In this document: piece by piece, positions 15,877 to 24,810 of the stretch
How positions within the stretch are numbered: position 1 is the first letter of the stretch
Layout: every line of letters starts with the position of its first letter
Origin: an uncultured Burkholderiales bacterium
GTDB lineage: Bacteria; Pseudomonadota; Gammaproteobacteria; Burkholderiales; Burkholderiaceae_C
Reading direction: 5' to 3'
Assembly (NCBI GenBank): GCA_903820745.1
Contig: CAIJIT010000355.1
Coordinates: 34,015-98,014, forward strand
DNA length: 64,000 nt
The notes under the pieces: generated by a model
What the model saw: the letters and a program-made list of their open reading frames with translations, nothing else
Databases searched by the model: none
What the model was told of the DNA's origin: nothing
Made by a program: the position numbers and the translations under genes

Positions 15877-18276
15877 TCACCTGGACAACTGATTGAACGG
15901 CACGCCCTTGTCGCTGCGCGGCTCGGGCGCCAGGCCCAGCACGCGCTCGCCGATGCTGTTGCGGATGATCTCGTCGGTGCCGCCGGCGATGCGCATGCCG
16001 GCCGCTCCGAACCAGAGCCGCTCGACCAGGGCAAAGCCCTCGCCCAGCTCACTCGCTGCCAGCACACCGCGCTGGCCCTGCAGATCGATGGCGAAGTAAC
16101 TGAATGACTGCAAGGTGGCGGCGGCGACGTTCTTGGCGCCGCTCATTTCCGGACCCGGCTCGCGGCCCTTGCTCAAGGCGGTCAGCGCCCGGCATTGCAA
16201 CAACCACAGTGCCTGGGCGTCGAGGTAGAGATTGGCCATCCGTTCGCGCATGCGGCCGTCTTGCAGCGCGCTGGCGCCGAACAGCCGGGCCTCGCGCAAC
16301 ATCTGCGCCGCATTGCGCCAGAGTTCGGCCGGCATCACACCACCGATCGCTAGGCGCTCGCTCATCAAACCGGTCAGCGTGACCTTCCAACCCGCGCCGA
16401 TGGCGCCAACCCGCTGTCCATCGGGAACGAAGACATCCTCGAAAAATACTTCATTGAATTCCGATTCGCCGCCCGCTTGACGGATTGGCCGCACGCTGAC
16501 GCCTGGGCTTTTCATGTCGATGAAAAAAGTCGTCAGCCCCTCGAACTTCGGCACATCGGGGTTGGTCCGGGTCAGCACCAGACCGAACTCGGCGAACTGG
16601 GCCAGCGAGGTCCAGACCTTTTGTCCATTGATCAGCCAGCCCTCACGCCCATCGCTGCAGCGGACAGCCTTGGTTCGCACCATGCCGAGGTCCGAACCAG
16701 CACCCGGTTCGGACAGCAACTGACACCAGAGGTTCTCGCCGCGCAGCGCCGGCGCGATATGGGTGGCGCAGACCTCGGGACTTGAATGGGCCATCACCGA
16801 AGGAATCACCATGCCCAGGCTGACATTGAAAAAACCGGTCGGCAAGTTGAAACGGCCCTCCTCCTGGCGCCAGATCAGCTCCTGCATCGGCGTGCCGCCG
16901 CGTCCGCCCAGGGCTTGGGGCCAGGTGATGGCACCAAAGCCGGCATCGGCTTTGGTCGCCTGCCATTGCCTGGCCGCTTGCAGTCGCAAGGCGGGGCTCA
17001 AGTTCGGGCCGAAACTGTCATCGGGCCGGGTTTTGAGCAAGGCGTTGGCCGTCAGCCAGCTGCGACATTCGGCGCGGAATTGCGCTTCATCGGCTGAATC
17101 ATCGAAGTCCATCGCCTCCGAGTCAGCTTGGCTGCGTGAGCTCGCTGTTGCTTCGGGCGCGTCGAGCCTGGCCTCCAGTTCGCCGGCCAGTCGTTCCCGC
17201 CAGACATGCTCATTGCCGAGCAAGACCGCTTGCTGGCGCGCGCGGCGATAGAACAAATGGCAGTCGAGTTCCCAGGTGTAGCCCATGCCGCCATGGACAT
17301 GCAGGTTCTCCTGCGCCATCAGTGTCAAGGCCTGGCTGGCCGCCACCCGCGCTGCTGCCGCCGCTGCCGGCAGTTCAGGTGCGCCACCCGGCTGCTCGAC
17401 ATCCGCCGCCAGCGCCCAGGCACCGTAATAGCAATGCGCCCTGGCCATCTGGTTGGCGGTGTAGCGGTCGGCCAACTTGTGCTTGATGCCCTGGTAGGAG
17501 CCGATCGTGCGGCCGAATGCCTTGCGCTCGCGGGCATAGGCTGCGGCCATCTCCAGCGCGGCATCGGCCGCACCGATCTGTTCGAAAGCCAGCAGCACGG
17601 CAGCGCGGTCGCGCACCCGCTGCAACAGTGCCAGCGCGTCATAGCCGCCATCGAGTCGCTCGGCCGGGCAGCCATCCATGGCCCATTGGGCAAATGGTTT
17701 GGCCGGATCCAGGGTCGCCAGCAAGCGCCGCTCAACCCCGCTGGCCAGATCGCTGTGGACGAACAGCAGTTCGCCTTGGGCATCGGTTGCCAGCAGCACC
17801 GCCCATTGTGCGACCATGCCGTCGGCCACCAGCGGCGCCTGGCCGCTCAGGCTGCCGCCGTCAAAGCGCGGCAAGCTGTCATGATCTATTTCCCCGTCGA
17901 GTGGCGCGGCCAGAGTCCCAATCTGCCCCGCAGCAACCGCTGGCAACCAGCGCTGCTGCTGCGCCTGGCTGCTGCCCAGCATCACCGCCTGGGCGGCCAG
18001 ATAAAGCGTCGAGGCCAAGGGCACCGGACTGAGCTGGCGGCCAATTTCCTCGGCCGCAACGCAGAGCTCCATCGCACCCAGGCCTATGCCATCGCAATCG
18101 TCAGGCAGCATCAGCGCAGTCACGCCTTGTTCGGTCAGACCCCGCCAGATGGCTTGGGCATGGCTGCCCTGCTTGTCTATCAATTCGCGTGACAGCCCCA
18201 GCGGCGACTCCTTGCCGAGGTATTTACGCAAGCTGTCGCGCAGCAGGTTCTGGTCTTCGGAAAAATCAAAATTCAT
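15877..18276 (-). CDS. Fused double acyl-CoA dehydrogenase (799 aa)
   Basis: Two complete acyl-CoA dehydrogenase domains in one chain. The first (about residues 1-370) starts MNFDFSEDQNLLRDSLRKYL and carries ARERKAFGRTIGSYQGIKHKLAD and LHVHGGMGYTWELD. After a linker rich in Ala, Ser and Glu (about 370-395), the second (about 395-799) carries LLSEPGAGSDLGMVRT, INGQKVWTS, ESEFNEVFFEDVFVPD and IAGGTDEIIRNSIGERVLGL. Steroid acyl-CoA dehydrogenases usually work as alpha2beta2 complexes of two different chains; here the two types appear joined. It is followed by the DUF1254 gene and preceded by a GMC oxidoreductase gene, in a beta-oxidation operon, suggesting side-chain acyl-CoA dehydrogenation. 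Confidence 0.88.
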   Translation of the reverse strand: MNFDFSEDQNLLRDSLRKYLGKESPLGLSRELIDKQGSHAQAIWRGLTEQGVTALMLPDDCDGIGLGAMELCVAAEEIGRQLSPVPLASTLYLAAQAVMLGSSQAQQQRWLPAVAAGQIGTLAAPLDGEIDHDSLPRFDGGSLSGQAPLVADGMVAQWAVLLATDAQGELLFVHSDLASGVERRLLATLDPAKPFAQWAMDGCPAERLDGGYDALALLQRVRDRAAVLLAFEQIGAADAALEMAAAYARERKAFGRTIGSYQGIKHKLADRYTANQMARAHCYYGAWALAADVEQPGGAPELPAAAAAARVAASQALTLMAQENLHVHGGMGYTWELDCHLFYRRARQQAVLLGNEHVWRERLAGELEARLDAPEATASSRSQADSEAMDFDDSADEAQFRAECRSWLTANALLKTRPDDSFGPNLSPALRLQAARQWQATKADAGFGAITWPQALGGRGGTPMQELIWRQEEGRFNLPTGFFNVSLGMVIPSVMAHSSPEVCATHIAPALRGENLWCQLLSEPGAGSDLGMVRTKAVRCSDGREGWLINGQKVWTSLAQFAEFGLVLTRTNPDVPKFEGLTTFFIDMKSPGVSVRPIRQAGGESEFNEVFFEDVFVPDGQRVGAIGAGWKVTLTGLMSERLAIGGVMPAELWRNAAQMLREARLFGASALQDGRMRERMANLYLDAQALWLLQCRALTALSKGREPGPEMSGAKNVAAATLQSFSYFAIDLQGQRGVLAASELGEGFALVERLWFGAAGMRIAGGTDEIIRNSIGERVLGLAPEPRSDKGVPFNQLSR

Positions 18277-18297
18277 CGAAAAAAATCCTGTCCAAGA

Positions 18298-19938
18298 TCA
18301 GTCGTCGATCGGCGCCAGCGCCGCTCGCCCCAGCACCAGGTCGGCGCCCTTGTCACCGATCGCTACCGCAGTGGCATTGGTGTTGCCGCAGATCAGGTTC
18401 GGCATCACCGAGGCATCGATGACGCGCAAACCCTCGACTTGGCGCAGCTTCAAGTCGGGCGTTACCACCGCCATCGGGTCGTCGGCATGGCCGATCCGGC
18501 AGCTGCCGACCGGGTGATAAGCGGTGGTCAGATGCGGGGCCAGCCAATCGAGCCATTGCTGGTCGGTCTGGACCTGCGGGCCGGGGCGGAACTCTGACTC
18601 GACCTGGTCAACCAGCGCTGCCTGTCCGGCAATCCGTCGCATCAAGCGCAAGGCCCAGAGCAGCGCACGGCGGTCGCGTTCATCCTGCAGATAGTTCATC
18701 CGGATCAGCGGATGCACTGTGGCATCAGGCGCGCGCAACTGGATCGAACCACGCGAAAAGGGACGCACTTGGCAAGGCCCGAGCGTCATGCCTGCAAAAC
18801 CATCGGGCTTGGGTGCCTTGCCTTTATTGAGTGTGGGCTCGCCAGTCACCGGCAGACCGAAGAACTGGATGTCGTTGTAAGCCAGGGCCGGATCGCTGCG
18901 GGCATAGCCGCAGAGCTCGGACGGCGGGCTCGTCATCGGCCCCTGGCGCAGCAAGGCATAGCGCAGCACCGAGCGCAGCAGGCCGAGGCCGCGGAAATCC
19001 TGGTTCATGCTGGCAACACCCGGCCTCAAGCGCCATGACATCGGCACCAGGCAATGGTCCTGCAAATTGGCGCCGACCCCGGGCAAATCGGCCAGCACCG
19101 CAATGCCCTGCTCGCGCAGATGCTCGGCCGGCCCCAGGCCCGACAGCATCAGCAACTGCGGCGACTGGATTGCGCCGGCGCAGAGCAGCACTTCGTTGTG
19201 GGCTCCCGCCTGCTGCAGCGGTCCGTCGCCAATCCGGTAGGTCACGCCGGTCGCGCGGCGGCCCTCGAAATTGATCTTGTGAACCAGCGCCTGGGTGATC
19301 ACCCGCAGATTGCCGCGCTTCATGGCCGGCTCGATCGAGTTGACAGCAATCGATGAGCGTCGGCCATCGCGCACATTGACCTGCAAGGTGCCGATGCCGC
19401 GCGCCGTTCCGTCATTGAAGTCGTCGACCCGTTCAAGCCCGGCCTGTTGTCCGGCCAGGATCATCCGGTGCGTCAGCGGGTGCACCGAAGGCAGATCGGC
19501 GACATGCAAGGGGCCGCCCTGGCCATGGTACTTGTTGCGGATGCGCTGCTGGTCTTCGGTACGGACGAAATAGGGCAACAACTCGTTCCAGCTCCAGCCC
19601 AGCGCACCCGCGGCGACCCAATCGGCATAGTCTTGCCTGTGGCCGCGGATATAAAGCATGCCGTTGATTGAACTCGACCCGCCGAGCATCTTGCCGCGCG
19701 GCATCAGGATGGACCGCCCGCCCGCCCATGGCTCCGGCTCGGTCATATGCCCCCAGGAATGGGTTTTGCTGTAGGTCATCGTGCCCCAACCTGCCGGCAT
19801 CGAGACCATCAAGCGCTTGTGGCTGCCGCCACCTTCGAGCAGCAGCACGCTGTGCTGTCCACCTTCACTCAGCCTTGCGGCCAGCAAGCCGCCGGCCGAA
19901 CCGGCCCCGATGACGATGTAGTCGAATTGCTGGTTCAT
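18298..19938 (-). CDS. GMC-family alcohol oxidoreductase
   Basis: A 546-residue FAD enzyme of the glucose-methanol-choline family. The N-terminal ADP-binding fold is YIVIGAGSAGGLLAARLSE, followed by GMC signature 1 near GKMLGGSSSINGMLYIRG and signature 2 near GAIQSPQLLMLSGLGP. The C-terminal active-site His and Asn are seen in TTAYHPVGSCRIG and GNTNATAVAIGD. The family oxidises primary and secondary alcohols to aldehydes or ketones. It lies two bases after the FadB-like gene and 21 bp before the fused dehydrogenase, so it is probably co-transcribed with beta-oxidation genes and could oxidise a terminal side-chain alcohol. Cytoplasmic, as no signal peptide is seen. Confidence 0.87.
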   Translation of the reverse strand: MNQQFDYIVIGAGSAGGLLAARLSEGGQHSVLLLEGGGSHKRLMVSMPAGWGTMTYSKTHSWGHMTEPEPWAGGRSILMPRGKMLGGSSSINGMLYIRGHRQDYADWVAAGALGWSWNELLPYFVRTEDQQRIRNKYHGQGGPLHVADLPSVHPLTHRMILAGQQAGLERVDDFNDGTARGIGTLQVNVRDGRRSSIAVNSIEPAMKRGNLRVITQALVHKINFEGRRATGVTYRIGDGPLQQAGAHNEVLLCAGAIQSPQLLMLSGLGPAEHLREQGIAVLADLPGVGANLQDHCLVPMSWRLRPGVASMNQDFRGLGLLRSVLRYALLRQGPMTSPPSELCGYARSDPALAYNDIQFFGLPVTGEPTLNKGKAPKPDGFAGMTLGPCQVRPFSRGSIQLRAPDATVHPLIRMNYLQDERDRRALLWALRLMRRIAGQAALVDQVESEFRPGPQVQTDQQWLDWLAPHLTTAYHPVGSCRIGHADDPMAVVTPDLKLRQVEGLRVIDASVMPNLICGNTNATAVAIGDKGADLVLGRAALAPIDD

Positions 19939-19940
19939 TG

Positions 19941-22127
19941 CTAAGGCACCGGTACAGGACCGGCCTTGGGGCCATAGAAGGTCTGACCGCTTGCCGCCAT
20001 CTCACGCAGCAATTCGTTCGGCCGCAGGTGCTCGCCGAACAGGTCGGCCAGGCGGTCGGCCTCGTTCACAAAAGCCGTCAGGCCAATGCCGTCGATATAG
20101 CAAAAAGGCCCGCCGGTATAGGCCGGAAAACCGACGCCCAGGATGGCGCCCAAATCCCCATCGGCCGGCGCCAGCAACACGCCTTCGGCAAAAGCCCTGG
20201 CCGCTTCGATCGCCTGGACATAGAGGATGCGTTGCTTTAGGTCATGCGGCGCTGGCTGAGCCTCGCGCGGTGGGAAAAGCAAGGCCAAGCCGGGCCAGAC
20301 GCGCTTGCCGCTGTCGGTGTAATCGTAAAAGCCCTGGCCGACCTTCTTGCCCATGCGTCCCAGCGCATAGAGCTTTTGCAGCACCGGCACCGAGCGGCCC
20401 GGCCGGTAATCGGCGCCGAATTCCTTGGCCTGGCTTTGTCCGGCATGGACCGACAACTCGATCGACAATTCGTCGGTGATGGCCAGCGGCCCGACCGGCA
20501 TGCCGGCCTGACGGGCGCAGTTGTCGATCAAGGGCGGGCTGATGCCTTCGGCCACCATGCTGATCGCGTCATCGATGAAAGCCCCGATAAAGCGGCTGGT
20601 GAAAAAGCCACGGGCATCGTTGACGACGATCGGTGTCTTCTTCAATTGCGCCACGAAGTCGAGCGCGCGCGCCAGGGTCTGGTCGCTGGTCTGCTGGCCG
20701 CGTATCACCTCGACCAAGGGCATGCGATCTGCCGGCGAGAAGAAATGCAGACCGATGAAGCGCTCGGGCCGGATGCTGGCCTGGGCCAGCAAGGAGATCG
20801 GCAAGGTCGAGGTATTGGTCGCCAGCACGCAGTCAGGCGACAGCACAGCGTCAAGCCGGCGTGTGACTTCGGCCTTTACCGCGCGGTCCTCGAACACCGC
20901 TTCGACCACCAGTTCGGCATCGCGCAGCAACAAGTAGTCGGTCGTCGGCGTGATCCGCTTCAGGATCGCATCCATCTTGTCCTGAGCCAGACGGCCGCGT
21001 TGCACCTGCTTGGCCAGCGCCTTCTCGGCATAACCGTAGCCGCGCATTGCAGCTTCCTGGTCGCGGTCGATCAACACCACGTCGATACCTCGTTGCGCTG
21101 CATTCAGGGCAATCCCGCCGCCCATCATGCCGGCGCCGACCATGCCGAGCTTGCTGCATTTGAACGCGGCAATTGCGGCCGGGCGGTGCAGACCCTTCTC
21201 GGCCCGGCTCTTGTTGATGAACAGGGTCCGGATCATGCTGCGCGAGACCGGACTCAAGGTAGCTACCGCCAGCAGGTATTTGCTCTCGATGCGCAAGCCC
21301 TTGTCGATCGGCAGCAGGCAGCCCTCGTAGACGCAGCTCTGGATTGCCAAAGGGGCTGGCAGATTGCCCTGAGTCGCCGCAACAATCATCGTGTTGCCGA
21401 CCACAAAACCGGGCGCCACCCTGGGGTCGAGCGGATTGCCACCGGGTATCTTGAAGCCCTTCTGATCCCAGGCCTGGGTGGAATGAGGTTGGTCGAGCAG
21501 CCATTGCCGGGCAGTGGCAAGGAGCCGCTCTGGCGCCGCGACTGCGTTGACCAGACCCGCCTCAAGCGCCTTGGCCGCAGTTGCCGTTTTGCCTTCGAGC
21601 AACCAGGGCAATGCTGCCAGCACGCCGAGCATACGGGGCAAGCGCTGGGTGCCTCCGGCGCCCGGCAGCAGGCCGACCTGGACCTCGGGCAAACCGACAA
21701 CCACGCCGCTGGCATCCGACATCACGCGGTGATGGCAGGCCAGGCAGAGCTCGAAGCCGCCGCCCATCGCCACCCCATTGATGGCGGCGACGATCGGCTT
21801 GCCGCAGGTTTCCAGCCGGCGATAAACGGCTGAAAGACTGGCATATTTCTCGAAAGCAATCGCCACGCTGTCGTCGGCACCGGCGTCAAGATTGGCTTCC
21901 ATCGTCAACAGGTCGGCGCCGGCGACAAAGGCGTCCTTGGCCGAGGTGATGATGGCGCCGATGACCTGGGCGTCAGCCACTGCACGGCGGATGCAATCAT
22001 TGAGGCCGTCGATGAATGCCTGGTCGATCACGTTCATCGACTTGCCGGGATAGTCGATCGTGAAGGTGGCGATACCTTCAGCGTCGACCTTGTATTGAAA
22101 AACCTGTTGCATCACATTCTTTTCCAT
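19941..22127 (-). CDS. FadB-type enoyl-CoA hydratase/3-hydroxyacyl-CoA dehydrogenase
   Basis: A 728-residue bifunctional beta-oxidation enzyme. The N-terminal hydratase/isomerase domain (about 1-190) contains AAINGVAMGGGFELCLACH and GLPEVQVGLLPGAGGTQRLPRM split in two motifs. The dehydrogenase part (about 315-725) contains the NAD fold GMVGAGMMGGGIA, FSPADRMPLVEVI and GFFTSRF. It hydrates an enoyl-CoA and oxidises the resulting 3-hydroxyacyl-CoA. ATG 22127 is used; ATG 22112 is an alternative with GGAAAAG in front. The gene follows the thiolase after 7 bp, giving the classic thiolase plus multifunctional enzyme pair, here in reverse order of fadBA. Confidence 0.9.
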   Translation of the reverse strand: MEKNVMQQVFQYKVDAEGIATFTIDYPGKSMNVIDQAFIDGLNDCIRRAVADAQVIGAIITSAKDAFVAGADLLTMEANLDAGADDSVAIAFEKYASLSAVYRRLETCGKPIVAAINGVAMGGGFELCLACHHRVMSDASGVVVGLPEVQVGLLPGAGGTQRLPRMLGVLAALPWLLEGKTATAAKALEAGLVNAVAAPERLLATARQWLLDQPHSTQAWDQKGFKIPGGNPLDPRVAPGFVVGNTMIVAATQGNLPAPLAIQSCVYEGCLLPIDKGLRIESKYLLAVATLSPVSRSMIRTLFINKSRAEKGLHRPAAIAAFKCSKLGMVGAGMMGGGIALNAAQRGIDVVLIDRDQEAAMRGYGYAEKALAKQVQRGRLAQDKMDAILKRITPTTDYLLLRDAELVVEAVFEDRAVKAEVTRRLDAVLSPDCVLATNTSTLPISLLAQASIRPERFIGLHFFSPADRMPLVEVIRGQQTSDQTLARALDFVAQLKKTPIVVNDARGFFTSRFIGAFIDDAISMVAEGISPPLIDNCARQAGMPVGPLAITDELSIELSVHAGQSQAKEFGADYRPGRSVPVLQKLYALGRMGKKVGQGFYDYTDSGKRVWPGLALLFPPREAQPAPHDLKQRILYVQAIEAARAFAEGVLLAPADGDLGAILGVGFPAYTGGPFCYIDGIGLTAFVNEADRLADLFGEHLRPNELLREMAASGQTFYGPKAGPVPVP

Positions 22128-22134
22128 ACCGCGC

Positions 22135-23340
22135 TCAAATCCGTTCGATCACCATTGCCGACCCCATGCCGGCGGCCACGCACAAACTGACCAAGGCCGT
22201 CTGCTTGCCGCTGCGTTCCAACTCGTCCAGGGCCGTGCCCAGGATCATTGCGCCCGAGGCCCCCAGCGGATGGCCCATGGCGATGGCGCCGCCGCAGACA
22301 TTGATGCGCTGATGGGGAATGTCCAGCGCCTCCATGAAGCAGAGCACGACGGCCGAGAAGGCTTCGTTCAATTCCCACAAGTCGATGTCAGTCGCCTTCA
22401 TGCCGGCGCGGCCGAGCGCACGAATCGCCGAGGCTGCCGGCCCATCGAGCATCAAAGTCGGCTCGGAGCCGATCGCCGCGAACGAGCGGATGCGCGCGCG
22501 CGGCTTCAGGCCCAGACGCCGGCCCGCGTCGGCATTGCCGATCAGCACTGCAGCTGCGCCGTCGACGATGCCCGAACTATTGCCGGCATGGTGTTGGTGA
22601 TCGATCCGCTCCAGCTGCGGATAGCGCTGCAGCGCCACCGCGTCATAGCCATATTTTTGCCCCATCTCGGTGAAGGCGGGCTTCAAGGCTGACAGCGTCC
22701 CGGTGGTGGTCTCGGGCCGGATCGTCTCGTCCTTGGCCAGCAAGGTCAGGCCGATGAAATCTTGCACCGGGATCACCGATCGATCGAAGCGGCCTTCGGC
22801 CCAGCTTTGTGCCGCGCGCTGATGGCTCTCGGCTGCATAGGCATCGAGATCATTACGGCTGAAACCATGCAAGCTGGCCAGCAAATCGGCCGATATGCCC
22901 TGCATGATGAAACCGGTCTTGGCGGAGATCTGCGGATCCTGCGCCCAGGGGCCACCGGCCGCACCCATCGCCACCCGCGACATCATCTCGATGCCGCCTC
23001 CAATCGTCAGGTCGGCCTGGCCGGCCATCACCTTGGCCGCGGCATAGGCGACCGCTTCCAGGCCGGAGCCGCAAGCCCGTTCGAGTTGCAGCGCCGGCAC
23101 CGTCTGGTCGTAGTCAGCGTTCAGCACCGCCATGCGGGCGATGTTGCCGCCCTGCTCGCCGACCGGGCCAACGCAGCCCATCAGGACGTCGTGCACTTCG
23201 CGGCTGTCGAGGTGGTTGCGTTCGCGCAGCGCGACGAGCGGCCGGCTCGCCAGCCAGACCGGCGTGACCTCATGCAGGCTGCCATCAGGCCTGCCCTTGC
23301 CGCGCGGGGTGCGCACATGATCGAAGATAAATGCATCCAT
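22135..23340 (-). CDS. Acetyl-CoA acyltransferase (thiolase)
   Basis: A 401-residue thiolase. The nucleophile Cys is in LERACGSGLEAVAY, the His in GGAIAMGHPLGASGA and the second Cys in SLCVAAGMGS. I start at ATG 23340 (MDAFIFDHVRTPRG), where family homology begins; the 59-residue extension to 23517 runs through non-coding and remnant sequence. The stretch SAWEGRFDR-like (QSWAEGRFDRSVIPVQD) recalls the steroid side-chain thiolase FadA5, though the match is partial. It heads a minus-strand unit with FadB, GMC, double dehydrogenase and DUF1254 genes. A candidate operator lies 66 bp upstream (23406-23423). Confidence 0.88.
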   Translation of the reverse strand: MDAFIFDHVRTPRGKGRPDGSLHEVTPVWLASRPLVALRERNHLDSREVHDVLMGCVGPVGEQGGNIARMAVLNADYDQTVPALQLERACGSGLEAVAYAAAKVMAGQADLTIGGGIEMMSRVAMGAAGGPWAQDPQISAKTGFIMQGISADLLASLHGFSRNDLDAYAAESHQRAAQSWAEGRFDRSVIPVQDFIGLTLLAKDETIRPETTTGTLSALKPAFTEMGQKYGYDAVALQRYPQLERIDHQHHAGNSSGIVDGAAAVLIGNADAGRRLGLKPRARIRSFAAIGSEPTLMLDGPAASAIRALGRAGMKATDIDLWELNEAFSAVVLCFMEALDIPHQRINVCGGAIAMGHPLGASGAMILGTALDELERSGKQTALVSLCVAAGMGSAMVIERI

Positions 23341-23405
23341 GAAATATTCTTGTTGCCTGTGTGAGTGGCCGATGACCGAGGGTGGCAGAAAACGACTGAC
23401 TCGAC

Positions 23406-23423
23406 CTACCCGATCCGGACTAT
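23406..23423. promoter_or_regulatory. Degenerate regulon operator candidate
   Basis: CTACCCG-ATCC-GGACTAT has the 7-4-7 layout. The right half fits the RGACKAW half-site; the left half is weaker but is shared with the site at 23575 (CTACCC). It is centred about 75 bp upstream of the thiolase start codon. Confidence 0.35.
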
Positions 23424-23441
23424 GGACCGGAAATAGCCGGA

Positions 23442-23504
23442 TCAGGCCGTGATGGCTCCGCCATTGAGCGGCAGCACCTGCCCGGTCATCCCGTCCAGCT
23501 TGAT
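23442..23504 (-). pseudogene. C-terminal remnant of a short-chain dehydrogenase gene
   Basis: On the minus strand, 20 codons ending in TGA read IKLDGMTGQVLPLNGGAITA. This is the standard SDR C-terminus (…GMTGQVLPLNGG…). No SDR sequence continues upstream of about 23504, where the frame goes into unrelated DNA. The remnant sits between the thiolase and the divergent racemase gene, so an SDR gene was apparently removed or replaced by a rearrangement, leaving its tail in the promoter region. No function is expected. Confidence 0.7.
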
Positions 23505-23543
23505 AAGAATCTACCAATGGTCGCGGACTGTCCTGCTGGCGTC

Positions 23544-23561
23544 ATACCGTAAACGGACCAT
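23544..23561. promoter_or_regulatory. Degenerate regulon operator candidate
   Basis: ATACCGT-AAAC-GGACCAT shows the 7-4-7 layout. The right half differs from RGACKAW at one position; the AAAC spacer is the same as in the site at 14304. It lies about 90 bp upstream of the racemase start. Confidence 0.3.
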
Positions 23562-23574
23562 GCCTGCTGCTGAC

Positions 23575-23592
23575 CTACCCAATATGGACGAA
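23575..23592. promoter_or_regulatory. Degenerate regulon operator candidate
   Basis: CTACCCA-ATAT-GGACGAA. The right half fits RGACKAW, and the left half shares CTACCC with the site at 23406. It ends 58 bp before the racemase start, the same distance as the stronger sites before hsaC and ksi. Confidence 0.35.
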
Positions 23593-23650
23593 GCCGGCAC
23601 CTTCAAGTCATGCGAGCATCGAGTCCAATCAAAACTGAACCCACAGCCCC

Positions 23651-24802
23651 ATGAATCCAAGCAAAACAGGTCCCGGCCCGCTGTCCGGACTGCGCGTGAT
23701 CGAGTTCGCCGGCATCGGCCCCGGCCCGATGGCCGGCATGTTGCTGGCCGATATGGGTGCCGAGGTGATCGTCATCGACCGCGCGGCAGATTGCCGGCCC
23801 GGCAATGTCGCGATGGCTGGGCAGCGCGGCAAGCGCTCGATCGCGGTCAACCTGAAGTCAGCCGATGGCCAGGCGCTGGTCTGGCAACTGCTTGAATCGG
23901 CTGACGCCTTGATCGAAGGCTTTCGCCCCGGCGTGATGGAACGCCTGGGATTCGGCCCCGCCGCCGTGGCCGCCCGCAACCCGAAACTGGTTTTCGGCCG
24001 TATCACCGGTTGGGGCCAGACCGGCCCGCTGGCGCAAGCGGCCGGACATGACATCAACTATGTGGCGTTGACCGGCGCGCTCTCGACCGCCTGCCGTCCG
24101 GGTCAATTGCCGGTGCTGCCGCCGACGCTGGTTGGCGATATGGGCGGCGGCGCGATGTTTTTGCTCTTCGGGCTGATGTGCGCAATCCACGAAGCGCGCA
24201 GCTCGGGTCTGGGTCAGGTGGTCGACGCGGCGATGATCGACGGCGTATCGGCCTTGTCGGGGCTGGTGCACCAGATGCGCGGCATCGGCTATTGGAAGGA
24301 CGACCCGGCCAAGAATTTCTTCCTCAACAGCTCGCCCTTCTATGAAGTTTTTGCCTGTGCCGATGGCAAGGCGATCAGCCTGGGCGCGATCGAGCCGCAG
24401 TTCTACGCCGAATTACTTCGGCGACTGGGCCTGGATGAGATCGATCCGCTGCGCCAATACGCGAGCCAGGACTGGCCGGCCTTGAAGGCGCGGGTGGCCG
24501 CAAGAGTGGCGAGCAAGACCCGCGATGAATGGACCGCCCTGCTCGAAGGCACCGATGTCTGTTTTGCACCGGTACTTGATTTCGACGAGGCCGCTGTCCA
24601 CCCGCACAACCTCGAGCGTGGCATGTTCGTCACGGTCGACGGCCAAAGACAGCCAGCGCCGGCGCCGCGACTCTCACGCACAGAAGCCCGGCAACCGACT
24701 TCCGGCATCCGCATCGGTGAGCATAGCGAAGCGATCCTCGCCGAACTCGGACTCAGCGCCGAAGCGATCACGCAGCTGCGCGAAAGTGGCGCGATCGCCT
24801 GA
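23651..24802 (+). CDS. Alpha-methylacyl-CoA racemase (CaiB/BaiF family)
   Basis: A 383-residue class III CoA-transferase-fold protein. The three residues known to be needed by the mycobacterial racemase MCR can be seen: His in AAGHDINYVALTGALS, Asp in LVGDMGGGAMFLL and Glu in LGAIEPQFYAELL. This favours racemase over CoA-transferase. Racemases of this type convert 2R-methylacyl-CoA to the 2S form required by acyl-CoA dehydrogenases, as with the C25 (C26-acid) position of sterol side chains. The gene is alone on the plus strand, divergent from the thiolase unit and convergent with the SDR at 24811 with only 8 bp between stops. Its presence supports degradation of a branched side chain. Confidence 0.85.
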   Translation: MNPSKTGPGPLSGLRVIEFAGIGPGPMAGMLLADMGAEVIVIDRAADCRPGNVAMAGQRGKRSIAVNLKSADGQALVWQLLESADALIEGFRPGVMERLGFGPAAVAARNPKLVFGRITGWGQTGPLAQAAGHDINYVALTGALSTACRPGQLPVLPPTLVGDMGGGAMFLLFGLMCAIHEARSSGLGQVVDAAMIDGVSALSGLVHQMRGIGYWKDDPAKNFFLNSSPFYEVFACADGKAISLGAIEPQFYAELLRRLGLDEIDPLRQYASQDWPALKARVAARVASKTRDEWTALLEGTDVCFAPVLDFDEAAVHPHNLERGMFVTVDGQRQPAPAPRLSRTEARQPTSGIRIGEHSEAILAELGLSAEAITQLRESGAIA

Positions 24803-24810
24803 ACTGGCCG

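Noticed and set aside
20244..21833. Plus-strand frame of 529 codons opposite the FadB-type gene
   Set aside because: Composition is His/Gln/Arg-rich without motifs, typical of antisense shadow of a GC-rich gene.
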